From HGM05232 sp036661515 (GTDB lineage: Bacteria > Bacteroidota > Bacteroidia > Bacteroidales > Muribaculaceae), in assembly GCA_036661515.1 (NCBI GenBank), contig JAVWYO010000025.1, positions 1-27,630 of the forward strand: a stretch of 27,630 bases of DNA. The letters run 5' to 3'. The notes under the pieces were generated by a model. That model made no database searches. It saw only the letters and a list, made by a program, of their open reading frames with translations, and was not told the origin of the DNA. The translations under genes and the position numbers were made by a program. Position 1 is the first letter of the stretch. Each line of letters starts with the position of its first letter. This document shows positions 1 to 7,547 of the stretch, piece by piece.

Positions 1-63
1 CACAACTCACAACTCACAACTCACAACTCACAACTCACAACTCACAACTCACAACTCACAACT
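1..63. repeat. 7-bp tandem repeat array (CACAACT, 9 copies)
   Basis: Nine perfect head-to-tail copies of CACAACT (AGTTGTG on the other strand) fill the first 63 bases, and the array is probably cut by the window edge. The copies are identical, so the array is young or actively homogenised. There is no spacer, so it is not a CRISPR array. Period 7 is not a multiple of 3, so it is unlikely to be coding. Its role is unknown. Confidence 0.9.
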
Positions 64-67
64 CCAT

Positions 68-86
68 TACGCACTGAGAATGCGTA
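68..86. other. Short inverted repeat beside the heptamer array
   Basis: TACGCA (68-73) and TGCGTA (81-86) form a perfect 6-bp inverted repeat around a 7-base loop, five bases after the tandem array. No T-run follows, so it is not a convincing terminator. It may be the end of a repeat element that also carries the heptamers. The rest of 87-187 is AT-rich spacer in which I see nothing else. Confidence 0.4.
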
Positions 87-187
87 CTATCTGGTATTGC
101 ACCAAAAAAATTATGCTAATTCTCCTTATTTTCTTTTCAAAAAGTACTTTTCATGTGCTCTAATAGTATGAAATATATATTTTATTT

Positions 188-195
188 TAACTTTG
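188..195 (+). promoter_or_regulatory. Candidate -7 box (TAACTTTG) for the muramidase operon
   Basis: TAACTTTG matches the Bacteroidetes housekeeping -7 consensus TAnnTTTG. It lies 16 bases before the first possible ATG (212). No TTTG -33 element is visible 19-21 bases upstream, so only half the promoter is supported. A start of transcription near 202 would leave a very short leader. Confidence 0.5.
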
Positions 196-211
196 TAGTT
201 CACATTATATA

Positions 212-1387
212 ATGCACATGAGACTCATAAAACTATCTATTTTTTTTGTTGCTATAATATTAGTAGCAAATATTGCCCAAGCCCAAGAAATTAAGGTCGG
301 AGCTGCTTGTACAAAGGAGTATATCCCAATATTGAAAGGGAAACGCGTTGCTCTTCTGAGCAATCACACTGGTATGGTTGGCGACAAGCATACCCTTGAT
401 ATAATGTTGAAAAATGGAGTGAATGTAACCACAATATTCTCGCCCGAACATGGTTTCAGAGGTAAAGCCGATGCTGGGGAGCATGTAAAAAGTAGCGTTG
501 ATGCACAGACGGGGATTCCTATTGCATCGCTATATGATGGTGATAGTAAGATGCCCAAAAAATCGGTAATGGATAATATTGATGTACTTGTGGTTGATAT
601 CCAAGACGTAGGGCTTCGCTATTACACTTATTATGTGACAATGGTAAATCTAATGGATGCAGCAATAGTATATGACAAGCAATTTATGGTTCTCGACCGT
701 CCTAACCCAAATGGAATGTATGTTGATGGGCCGATACTCGATATGAAATATAAATCAGGTGTTGGACGTTTGCCAATACCCGTTGTGCATGGAATGACAA
801 TGGGTGAACTTGCATTAATGAGCAATGGCGAAGGCTGGCTAAAAGATGGGAAGAAGGCACATTTAACGGTAGTGAAATGTAAAAACTATACACATCAAAG
901 CCGATATGTATTACCGATTGCGCCATCTCCCAACTTGCCTAATATGCTATCAATATATCTATATCCATCAACCTGCTATTTTGAAGCTACACCAGTGAGT
1001 CTTGGACGTGGTACCGATAAGCCATTTCAAATGTATGGACACCCTAATATGATAGGCTATGACTTTTCATTTACGCCACGCAGCGTTGAGGGTGCTAAAA
1101 ATCCACCATTATTAAATAAAAAATGTTTTGGGAAAGACTTATCAGCACTTTCAAGTGAAGACGTGATTGCAGCAGGAATTAACCTTGACTATCTCATAGA
1201 CGCATATAATAATCTTAATATGGGTGATTACTTTTTCCGGCAATTTTTTGAAAAATTGATAGGTACCGATAAAGTGCGCAAGATGATTAAAGAGGGCAAA
1301 ACAGCACAAGAGATAAAAGCCTCATGGCAAGATGATGTGCAAAAATTCAAAGCACAGCGTAAGCCATATCTTCTATACGCTGAATAA
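212..1387 (+). CDS. namZ: DUF1343 exo-beta-N-acetylmuramidase (NamZ-like), exported
   Basis: This is a DUF1343 protein, the family whose founding enzyme NamZ removes N-acetylmuramic acid from the non-reducing ends of peptidoglycan glycans. Residues 1-25 form a signal peptide (charged start, hydrophobic core, then AQAQ), so it acts outside the inner membrane. Family motifs appear in order: FSPEHGFRG near residue 77, DIQDVGLRYYTYY near 130, LDRPNPNGMYVDGP near 161, PIPVVHGMTMGELA, APSPNLPN and SLGRGTDKPFQMYGHPN. Length (391 aa) is normal. ATG 218 is an equally good or better start, because transcription probably begins only about ten bases before 212. The symporter follows after 34 nt. Family assignment is firm; muramidase activity is inferred from the family. 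Confidence 0.88.
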   Translation: MHMRLIKLSIFFVAIILVANIAQAQEIKVGAACTKEYIPILKGKRVALLSNHTGMVGDKHTLDIMLKNGVNVTTIFSPEHGFRGKADAGEHVKSSVDAQTGIPIASLYDGDSKMPKKSVMDNIDVLVVDIQDVGLRYYTYYVTMVNLMDAAIVYDKQFMVLDRPNPNGMYVDGPILDMKYKSGVGRLPIPVVHGMTMGELALMSNGEGWLKDGKKAHLTVVKCKNYTHQSRYVLPIAPSPNLPNMLSIYLYPSTCYFEATPVSLGRGTDKPFQMYGHPNMIGYDFSFTPRSVEGAKNPPLLNKKCFGKDLSALSSEDVIAAGINLDYLIDAYNNLNMGDYFFRQFFEKLIGTDKVRKMIKEGKTAQEIKASWQDDVQKFKAQRKPYLLYAE

Positions 1388-1421
1388 ATAATATGAATAA
1401 TAACTTATATAATAATATACG

Positions 1422-2873
1422 ATGACACCTTGGATAGTAATGGCCACGATAATTGGCTACTTCGCACTCTTGTTTATAGTTTCTTACATAGCTGGTCGCA
1501 AGGCTGATAATGCAGGATTTTTTACGGGTAATCGCACAGCACCATGGTATCTTGCCGCCTTTGCAATGATAGGCGCAGCAATATCGGGCGTGACATTTAT
1601 TTCAGTGCCCGGAATGGTAGCCGAAAAAGGGTTCTCATATCTACAAATGGTGCTTGGATTCATTGTAGGCTATTTTGTCATAGCATTTGTGCTCGTCCCA
1701 CTTTTCTATAAGCGAAATCTAATTTCAATTTATGGCTATCTTGAGCAACGTTTCGGTGCAAGTACTTATAAGAGTGGTGCATGGTTTTTCTTTGTATCAA
1801 AAATGCTTGGAGCTGCAGTGCGCTTCTATGTAGTGTGTGTAGTACTTCAAATCCTCGTATTTGCGCCATTAAATATACCATTTGCTATCAATGTTATCGT
1901 TACAATTTTACTAATTTGGCTTTATACATTTCAAGGTGGTGTAAAAACTATTATTTGGACTGATACATTAAAGACCGTCTGTCTTATTTCATCGGTGATA
2001 CTTTGTATTTATTTCATTGCTGGAAATATGAATCTTGGCTTCAATGAAATGGTAAGCAATATTTCTAATCACAAGACAAGTCAAATGTTCTTTTTCGATA
2101 ATCCAAAAGAGGGAACATACTTTTGGAAACAATTCCTTGCTGGTATATTTATGGTTATAGCCACTGTAGGACTCGATCAAGATATGATGCAACGCACACT
2201 TGCATGTAAAAATTACAAAGAATCGCAGAAAAATATGATGGTGAGCGGAGTGATGCAATTTTTTGTAATAGGACTTTTTCTTATACTTGGTACCCTTCTT
2301 GTAATGTATGTAGAGTATTCTCCAACACTTGAACTTCCAAAAAAATCAGATGAGTTATTTGGACTTGTAGCAGCCGATTCATCGATGCCTATAATTGTTG
2401 GAATATTATTTATTATTGGACTTGTTGCAGCAGCATATTCAGCTGCGGGTTCGGCTCTAACATCATTAACAACATCATTTACCGTAGATATACTCAAAGC
2501 ACACGAGAAACAAGATGACGCAAAACTCACAAAGACACGCAAATTAGTACATCTCGGAATGTCGGTAGTGATGGGGCTCGTTATTATTGTATTCTACATA
2601 ATTAGTAATCAAGATGCTATAAGTGCTGTTTACACACTTGCAAGTTACACCTATGGACCTATTCTTGGACTGTTTGCATTTGGTATGTTTATGAAACGCA
2701 ATGTACGTGACAAGTTTGTCCCAATAGCTTGTGTTGCAGCTCCAATATTGTGCTATTTTATTCAATATCTACTCAATAGTCAATTTGGCTATGTAATGAG
2801 TTTTGAACTTCTAATTCTTAACGCCCTTGTAACATTTATAGGCCTTTTGTTGTTGACAAAGAAAGATATATAA
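1422..2873 (+). CDS. Sodium:solute symporter (SSS family), possible MurNAc/amino-sugar importer
   Basis: The 483-aa protein is almost entirely hydrophobic helices, about 13 of them, typical of the sodium:solute symporter family. The N-terminal pattern with GRKADNAGFFTGNR, followed by AAISGVTFISVPGMV, is characteristic, as is the helix around AAAYSAAGSALTSLTTSFTVD. It sits in the inner membrane and should couple sodium entry to import of a small solute. It lies between a NamZ-like muramidase and a WYL regulator with short gaps (34 and 17 nt), which suggests co-transcription. The SSS family includes a described MurNAc importer in Tannerella, so MurNAc or a related sugar is a reasonable substrate guess. 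Sequence alone cannot fix the substrate. Confidence 0.85.
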   Translation: MTPWIVMATIIGYFALLFIVSYIAGRKADNAGFFTGNRTAPWYLAAFAMIGAAISGVTFISVPGMVAEKGFSYLQMVLGFIVGYFVIAFVLVPLFYKRNLISIYGYLEQRFGASTYKSGAWFFFVSKMLGAAVRFYVVCVVLQILVFAPLNIPFAINVIVTILLIWLYTFQGGVKTIIWTDTLKTVCLISSVILCIYFIAGNMNLGFNEMVSNISNHKTSQMFFFDNPKEGTYFWKQFLAGIFMVIATVGLDQDMMQRTLACKNYKESQKNMMVSGVMQFFVIGLFLILGTLLVMYVEYSPTLELPKKSDELFGLVAADSSMPIIVGILFIIGLVAAAYSAAGSALTSLTTSFTVDILKAHEKQDDAKLTKTRKLVHLGMSVVMGLVIIVFYIISNQDAISAVYTLASYTYGPILGLFAFGMFMKRNVRDKFVPIACVAAPILCYFIQYLLNSQFGYVMSFELLILNALVTFIGLLLLTKKDI

Positions 2874-2890
2874 GATATATTATTACACGT

Positions 2891-3784
2891 ATGGCAAAGG
2901 GATTGATAAATAGATACGTATGGCTCATTGACACTATCCAGAGATATGGTCGTATTACTCGCGAGGATTTAAATAATTTGTGGGTAAAATCATCCTTATC
3001 AGATGGAGAACCCATCCCCCGACGCACATTTTATAATTATCGACAAGGTGTAGAAGAAACATTTAATGTCATAATTTCATGTGACCCAGCCACATTTGAA
3101 TATTATATAGAAGATAGTGGCGACGAACAAGATGAGAATTTGCGTAATTGGCTCTTAGATTCAGCTTCAATAAGTGGTATGCTAAGCGACTCAAAAGATG
3201 TGGCAGGGCGCATCTTGCTCGAAGATGTTCCATCTGCACGTGAGCATCTACCCGTGATAATGCAAGCGCTAAAGGGGCATAATCGTATTGAATTTTCGTA
3301 TAAGGCATTTACGCGAGTAAATGCTGTGGAAGCCATTATTGCTCCTTATTTTGTGCGTATTTTTAAGCAGCGATGGTATGTAATAGGGCAAAATTTAGCA
3401 GATAGCAAAATAAAAACCTACTCATTAGATCGTATCAACGAAGTGCACATTCTTCATGAAACATTCACAATGCCCAGCGATTTTGACGCAAAGGCATTCT
3501 TCAACGATTGCTTCGGAATTATCACATCGAAAGGTGAAGCAAAAGACGTAACATTAAAAGTTAGCTCAAACCAGGCAAAATATTTTCGTGCATTACCACT
3601 TCATCATTCTCAGCAAGAAGAAGTGCATGATGCTTATTCTCTATTTTATTATCACCTATATATTACATATGATTTTGTTCAAGAGATATTGTCGCATGGT
3701 GTGAATGTGCAAGTTCTTTCTCCACCAGAACTACGAGCTATGATAGTTACAGAGCTTGAAAACGCCCTCAGCAATTATAAATAA
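2891..3784 (+). CDS. WYL-domain transcriptional regulator
   Basis: The N-terminal 60 residues look like a winged-helix DNA-binding domain (LIDTIQRYGRITREDLNNLW, then RRTFYNYRQGVEE as likely recognition helix). The WYL ligand-sensing domain follows at about residues 120-215: an SYKAF strand, RWYVIGQN at 161-168 (WYV in place of WYL) and SLDRI at 178-182. A C-terminal WCX-like extension completes the 297-aa protein. WYL proteins are usually DNA-binding regulators that sense nucleic acids or small ligands. It starts 17 nt after the symporter stop, so it probably belongs to the same transcript and may control the muramidase-symporter pair. Its ligand is unknown. Confidence 0.8.
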   Translation: MAKGLINRYVWLIDTIQRYGRITREDLNNLWVKSSLSDGEPIPRRTFYNYRQGVEETFNVIISCDPATFEYYIEDSGDEQDENLRNWLLDSASISGMLSDSKDVAGRILLEDVPSAREHLPVIMQALKGHNRIEFSYKAFTRVNAVEAIIAPYFVRIFKQRWYVIGQNLADSKIKTYSLDRINEVHILHETFTMPSDFDAKAFFNDCFGIITSKGEAKDVTLKVSSNQAKYFRALPLHHSQQEEVHDAYSLFYYHLYITYDFVQEILSHGVNVQVLSPPELRAMIVTELENALSNYK

Positions 3785-3889
3785 CGAGTTATTTCCGCTG
3801 TGTCACATCATTTTTTGTGAAAATAATACCTTTACAAAATTATATAGTGTCTGCCATAACACTAATATAAAAAAATGGTCACCGTATTA

Positions 3890-3931
3890 AATAACAGAGC
3901 TGAATGACACAAATCATTCAGCTCTGTTATT
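3890..3931. terminator. Strong bidirectional hairpin between WYL gene and recA
   Basis: A perfect 18-bp stem (3890-3907 with 3914-3931) closes the loop CACAAA between two convergent genes. The arms include AACAGAGCTGAATGA and its exact complement. Flanking T-runs are short on both sides, but position and stability suggest a terminator serving both strands. A weaker 6-bp inverted repeat (TAGTGT...ACACTA) lies just upstream at about 3845-3864. Apart from these, 3785-3949 holds nothing I can name. Confidence 0.75.
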
Positions 3932-3949
3932 CTTCGTAGTTAAATTTTA

Positions 3950-5017
3950 CTATTCAGCTGCGGTTTCTTCTGGTGGAGCAACAGGTGTCTCTCCGCGAAG
4001 TGAAGCCATAATTTTTACTTCAAGTTCTTCGGCAAGTTCTGGATTATCTGCAATTGTTCGTTTTGCAACTTCGCGACCTTGTCCAAGTTTAGTCCCTTCA
4101 TAAGAGAACCAAGAACCGCTCTTCTTTATTATATTATTATTTACGCCAATATCGAGTATTTCGCCAATTCTTGAAATTCCCTCGCCAAATAAAATTTCAA
4201 ATTCTGCCTTGCGAAATGGAGGTGCCACTTTATTTTTTACAACCTTCACGCGTGTAAGATTACCAAGAACATCTTCGCCCTCTTTAATCTGCCCGATTCG
4301 GCGTATATCAAGACGTACTGAAGAATAGAATTTAAGAGCATTACCACCAGTTGTGGTCTCTGGAGTTCCAAACATAACCCCAATTTTATCACGAAGTTGA
4401 TTAATAAATATACACGTGGTATTTGTTTTAGAAATTGTACCCGTTAGTTTTCTTAATGCCTGCGACATTAATCGAGCTTGAAGTCCCATTTTGCTATCAC
4501 CCATTTCTCCTTCAATTTCAGCTTTAGGTGTAAGAGCCGCAACGGAGTCAATAACAATAATATCAATAGCAGATGAGCGAATTAATTGGTCGGCTATCTC
4601 AAGAGCTTGTTCACCGTTATCGGGTTGTGAAATCCATAGATTATTAACGTCAACACCAAGCTTTTCAGCATAAAAACGGTCAAAAGCATGCTCGGCATCT
4701 ATAATTGCAGCAATACCACCAGCCTTTTGTGCTTCGGCAATAGCGTGTATTGCAAGGGTAGTTTTACCCGATGATTCTGGTCCATATATTTCAATAATTC
4801 GTCCGCGAGGATATCCTCCCACTCCAAGAGCGAAGTTAAGGCCAATAGAGCCAGTTGGTATTACCTCAATATCTTCGATACTCTCATCGCCCATTTTCAT
4901 TATTGCACCACGCCCGTGTGCCTTTTCTATCTTTTCCATTGCAATTTGCAATGCCTTTAGCTTTTCATTGCCAGCTGCTGCTTTAGCTAATTCTGCTTTG
5001 GTCTCTTTTTTATCCAT
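3950..5017 (-). CDS. recA: RecA recombinase
   Basis: RecA forms ATP-dependent filaments on single-stranded DNA, drives strand exchange in recombinational repair, and triggers LexA-type cleavage. The Walker A motif GPESSGKTT is at residues 79-87. NQLRDKIGVMFGTPETTTGG marks the mobile DNA-binding loop L2 and its surroundings, and GRGAIMKMGD the N-terminal linker. The 355-aa length is full, with an acidic C-terminal tail (PPEETAAE). It begins 18 nt after the bcp stop and is probably transcribed from the bcp promoter. I see no obvious SOS box between the two genes. Confidence 0.98.
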   Translation of the reverse strand: MDKKETKAELAKAAAGNEKLKALQIAMEKIEKAHGRGAIMKMGDESIEDIEVIPTGSIGLNFALGVGGYPRGRIIEIYGPESSGKTTLAIHAIAEAQKAGGIAAIIDAEHAFDRFYAEKLGVDVNNLWISQPDNGEQALEIADQLIRSSAIDIIVIDSVAALTPKAEIEGEMGDSKMGLQARLMSQALRKLTGTISKTNTTCIFINQLRDKIGVMFGTPETTTGGNALKFYSSVRLDIRRIGQIKEGEDVLGNLTRVKVVKNKVAPPFRKAEFEILFGEGISRIGEILDIGVNNNIIKKSGSWFSYEGTKLGQGREVAKRTIADNPELAEELEVKIMASLRGETPVAPPEETAAE

Positions 5018-5035
5018 TATGTATAGTTTTGTTTT

Positions 5036-5482
5036 TTATCTTGTTAATATTTGATTTGCGCTATCTTTAGTGTCTACTTTTGTTATAATATCCATTATGC
5101 AACTGTTTTCATCAATGATAAATGTAGTACGCACTGTACCCATATATTCACGTCCAGCCATCTTCTTTTGTTGCCAAACTCCGAATGCGTTATTTAGAGT
5201 TAAATCGCTATCAGCTATCAGCGGAAATGGTAAATCAAATTTTGTTGCAAATTTTGCATGAGATGCGCCACTGTCTTTGCTTACTCCTATTATGGCATAT
5301 CCAGCCTTTATGAGTTCAACGTAGCTATCACGCAGAGAGCACGCTTCGGCTGTGCAACCAGGAGTATTATCCTTAGGATAGAAATATATAATTAGTTTCT
5401 TGCCAGCAAAGTCGCCAGCTTTTAAGATGTTACCTGAAGCATCAACTCCAAGTATATCGGGTATTTTATCGCCTATTGTCAT
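5036..5482 (-). CDS. bcp: Thioredoxin-dependent thiol peroxidase (Bcp/PrxQ)
   Basis: This peroxiredoxin reduces hydrogen peroxide and organic hydroperoxides in the cytoplasm, using thioredoxin as donor. The active site DNTPGCTAEACSLRD places the peroxidatic cysteine at C43 and a resolving cysteine five residues on at C48, the classic atypical 2-Cys BCP arrangement. FYPKDNTPGCT is the family signature, and the 148-aa length is normal. The gene is followed after 18 nt by recA, so an oxidant-defence gene and a DNA-repair gene share a transcript. A well-formed Bacteroidetes promoter lies just upstream. Confidence 0.95.
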   Translation of the reverse strand: MTIGDKIPDILGVDASGNILKAGDFAGKKLIIYFYPKDNTPGCTAEACSLRDSYVELIKAGYAIIGVSKDSGASHAKFATKFDLPFPLIADSDLTLNNAFGVWQQKKMAGREYMGTVRTTFIIDENSCIMDIITKVDTKDSANQILTR

Positions 5483-5510
5483 TGTAGTGTATGTTTGTTA
5501 ATTCTATATG

Positions 5511-5541
5511 TAAAGATAACTATTACGTTTGACTTCACAAA
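5511..5541 (-). promoter_or_regulatory. Bacteroidetes-type promoter of bcp-recA
   Basis: On the minus strand the sequence reads TTTG (5541-5538), 19 bases, then TATCTTTA (5518-5511). This matches TTTG-N19-TAnnTTTG with only the last base changed. The -7 box lies about 30 bases before the bcp ATG, leaving a leader of roughly 20 nt. It is one of the two best promoters I can see in the window. Confidence 0.7.
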
Positions 5542-5591
5542 AATAATTCATTGACTGTGCTTAACGGTAGCCCACTCCTGTTAAATATAAA

Positions 5592-5867
5592 TTAGATTAG
5601 CATAAATTGAGCAAAGAAAGAGAGCCATACTAAAATAATTAGAATCCATGCAAGCCCCTTTTGGTCGGAATAAATGCGGTAAGAAAGATATGACGAAAGA
5701 AGTGCATATATAGGAAATAGCACAATTAGAACCCAATCCCTATTATTTTCACTTGATGTTGAAAAATGACTAATCAATACTGGGGAGGCAAGAACAGTAC
5801 ATAGCGTAATTGTAATCGTTATTACAAAAGAGATACCAGGCTTTTTAAATTTTTTGGCGTTGTTCAT
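5592..5867 (-). CDS. Small three-helix membrane protein, unknown function
   Basis: I do not recognise this 91-aa protein. After a basic start (NNAKKFKKPG) it has three hydrophobic segments at about residues 12-34, 44-63 and 72-90. The basic start suggests the N-terminus is cytoplasmic. The ATG lies about 20 bases after a presumed transcription start set by a TATATTTG box. It is a single gene, divergent from panB and separated from bcp by about 110 bases. The helix pattern and own promoter make it a likely real gene; function cannot be inferred. Confidence 0.6.
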   Translation of the reverse strand: MNNAKKFKKPGISFVITITITLCTVLASPVLISHFSTSSENNRDWVLIVLFPIYALLSSYLSYRIYSDQKGLAWILIILVWLSFFAQFMLI

Positions 5868-5895
5868 AATTGCATTACGTGGTTATAGTTATTGG

Positions 5896-5903
5896 CAAAT
5901 ATA
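5896..5903 (-). promoter_or_regulatory. Candidate -7 box (TATATTTG) for the small membrane protein
   Basis: Read on the minus strand this is TATATTTG, an exact TAnnTTTG match, placed 28 bases before the ATG at 5867. No clear TTTG is present at the -33 distance. Confidence 0.45.
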
Positions 5904-5947
5904 CTATTTTGCCGTCATTAATACGACTTTATTTGATTTATTTACTA

Positions 5948-5955
5948 TAACTTTG
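5948..5955 (+). promoter_or_regulatory. Candidate -7 box (TAACTTTG) for panB
   Basis: TAACTTTG is an exact TAnnTTTG match, 27 bases before the panB ATG. The nearest upstream TTTG (5932-5935) is only 12 bases away, too close for the usual 19-21 spacing, so the -33 element is weak or absent. Confidence 0.5.
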
Positions 5956-5982
5956 CATCGAAATTCTAAAAACAAATAAAAG

Positions 5983-6801
5983 ATGTCAACTTACACTGAA
6001 GATGCCAGAAAGGTAACAACCCATCGTCTTGTTGAGATGAAGAGCCGAGGCGAGAAAATCGCTATGCTCACGTCTTATGACTTCTCAATGGCTAAGCTAA
6101 TTGATGAAGCTGGAATAGATGTAATCCTTGTTGGTGATTCTGCCTCAAATGTAATGGCTGGTAATATAACCACACTGCCTATAACACTCGACCAAATGAT
6201 ATATCATGGTAAGTCGGTGATGCGAGCAGTAAAACGTGCTCTTGTTGTAGTTGATATGCCTTTTGGTTCATATCAAGGGAATCCTCTCGAAGCGTTATCA
6301 TCGGCAATACGTATAATGAAAGAAACTCATGCCGATTGTGTGAAACTTGAAGGTGGTTCTGAAATACGTGAAAGCATAGAGAAGATACTTTGTGCGGGAA
6401 TACCTGTTATGGGACATTTAGGATTAACACCACAATCAATTAATAAATTTGGTACATACGCTGTCCGCGCTCGTGAAGATGCCGAAGCCGAGAAGCTAAT
6501 TGAAGATGCAAAACTTCTTGAGGAGATTGGTTGTTTTTCGCTTGTTCTTGAAAAAATACCAGCCGAACTTGCAACACGAGTTGCAAAAGAAATTTCAATA
6601 CCAGTCATCGGTATTGGAGCAGGTGGAGGCGTTGATGGGCAAGTGCTTGTAATGCACGATATGCTTGGAATAAATAAAGGATTTTCACCTCGTTTCCTAC
6701 GCCGATATGCCGATTTGAGCACTGTGATTAATGATGCCGTACAAAATTATATTGAAGATGTAAAGACAAACGACTTCCCTAATGAGAAGGAGCAATATTA
6801 A
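5983..6801 (+). CDS. panB: 3-methyl-2-oxobutanoate hydroxymethyltransferase (ketopantoate hydroxymethyltransferase)
   Basis: PanB transfers a hydroxymethyl group from 5,10-methylenetetrahydrofolate to 2-oxoisovalerate, the first committed step of pantothenate and CoA synthesis, in the cytoplasm. Signatures of the TIM-barrel family are present: AMLTSYDFSMAKLIDEAGID near residue 30, VGDSASNVMAG, VDMPFGSYQG, MGHLGLTPQS and IGIGAGGGVDGQVLVMHD. The length of 272 aa is normal. It is monocistronic here, with its own -7 box and terminator; no panC or panD is adjacent. Confidence 0.96.
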   Translation: MSTYTEDARKVTTHRLVEMKSRGEKIAMLTSYDFSMAKLIDEAGIDVILVGDSASNVMAGNITTLPITLDQMIYHGKSVMRAVKRALVVVDMPFGSYQGNPLEALSSAIRIMKETHADCVKLEGGSEIRESIEKILCAGIPVMGHLGLTPQSINKFGTYAVRAREDAEAEKLIEDAKLLEEIGCFSLVLEKIPAELATRVAKEISIPVIGIGAGGGVDGQVLVMHDMLGINKGFSPRFLRRYADLSTVINDAVQNYIEDVKTNDFPNEKEQY

Positions 6802-6829
6802 TCATGAATATAACTACTAAAAGATAATT

Positions 6830-6865
6830 AAAAATGCACATTCGAGATATTGAAGGTGCATTTTT
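6830..6865 (+). terminator. Rho-independent terminator after panB
   Basis: AAAAATGCAC (6830-6839) pairs with GTGCATTTTT (6856-6865), and the T-run continues to 6866. The hairpin begins 28 bases after the panB stop. The following 100 bases up to the XRE gene hold a possible -7 box (TATCTTTG, 6909-6916) and nothing else. Confidence 0.75.
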
Positions 6866-6908
6866 TAGATTTGTAGTGGTTTTTTTATCCCGTTTTGTGT
6901 ATTATTCC

Positions 6909-6916
6909 TATCTTTG
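6909..6916 (+). promoter_or_regulatory. Candidate -7 box (TATCTTTG) for the XRE-cupin/ligase/proB unit
   Basis: TATCTTTG matches TAnnTTTG and lies after the panB terminator, about 57 bases before the ATG at 6973. A TTTG at 6894-6897 is too close to be a proper -33 element, so support is partial. Confidence 0.4.
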
Positions 6917-6972
6917 TGCGTAAGGTTGTTTTATGAAAGTAAAGATTGCGTATTTCTATAAAATTATGAATT

Positions 6973-7518
6973 ATGAATCATATTGAAAACGTTGCTAAAC
7001 GACTAAAAGGTCTCCGTGACGCTCTTGACTTATCAGTAACAGATATTTCTGTTGCATGTAATATTGATGAAGCTACATATAAGAGATATGAAGAAGGAAA
7101 TAGTGATATTCCTGTAAGTTTCCTTCATAGGCTTGCTCACAAATACGGAGTAGAACTTACGGCTCTTCTTTTTGATGAAGAGCCTCGAATGAATAGCTAT
7201 TTTGTTACCCGAAAGGGTAAGGGTGTGAGCGTTGAGCGAACAAAGGCTTATCGTTATCAATCATTGGCGGCAGGATTTGTTAATCGTGCTTTAGATCCTT
7301 TTATGGTGAGTGTTGAACCTAATGATGCACCTGTGCATCTTAATACCCACCCAGGACAAGAATTTAATTATGTAGTAGAGGGACGAATGGAATTTACTAT
7401 TGGCGGAAATACTATAATTATGGAAGCTGGCGACAGTATAATGTTTGATGCTATGCGCCCACACGGTATGCGTGCTATTGACGACTCTCGTGTGAATTTT
7501 ATAGCAATTATTTCATAG
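6973..7518 (+). CDS. XRE-family transcriptional regulator with cupin sensor domain
   Basis: Residues 7-67 form a lambda-repressor-type helix-turn-helix (LKGLRDALDLSVTDISVACN, then YKRYEEGNSDIPVSFLHRLA). Residues about 105-181 form a cupin-2 barrel with a metal-site pattern HLNTHPGQEFNYVVEG (H122, H126, E130, G137) and a second motif around GDSIMFDAMRPHG (H164). Such proteins bind DNA and sense a small molecule in the cupin. The ATG at 6966 is out of frame, so 6973 is the start. The acyl-CoA synthetase begins 29 nt after its stop, which suggests the cupin senses the acid substrate or a product of that enzyme. This is inference from position. Confidence 0.85.
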   Translation: MNHIENVAKRLKGLRDALDLSVTDISVACNIDEATYKRYEEGNSDIPVSFLHRLAHKYGVELTALLFDEEPRMNSYFVTRKGKGVSVERTKAYRYQSLAAGFVNRALDPFMVSVEPNDAPVHLNTHPGQEFNYVVEGRMEFTIGGNTIIMEAGDSIMFDAMRPHGMRAIDDSRVNFIAIIS

Positions 7519-7547
7519 TTACGCCACCGCTTAAAGTTATAAAACAG

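Noticed and set aside
1..63. Possible CRISPR array
   Set aside because: The repeats are 7 bp, directly abutting and without spacers; no cas gene is present.
3845..3864. Small inverted repeat TAGTGT...ACACTA as a second terminator
   Set aside because: Only 6 bp with an A-run rather than a T-run on the plus strand; the 18-bp hairpin nearby is the far better candidate.
7033..7260. Minus-strand open frame within the XRE-cupin gene, and similar shadow frames throughout
   Set aside because: They lie wholly inside well-recognised genes, show no family features and lack their own signals.
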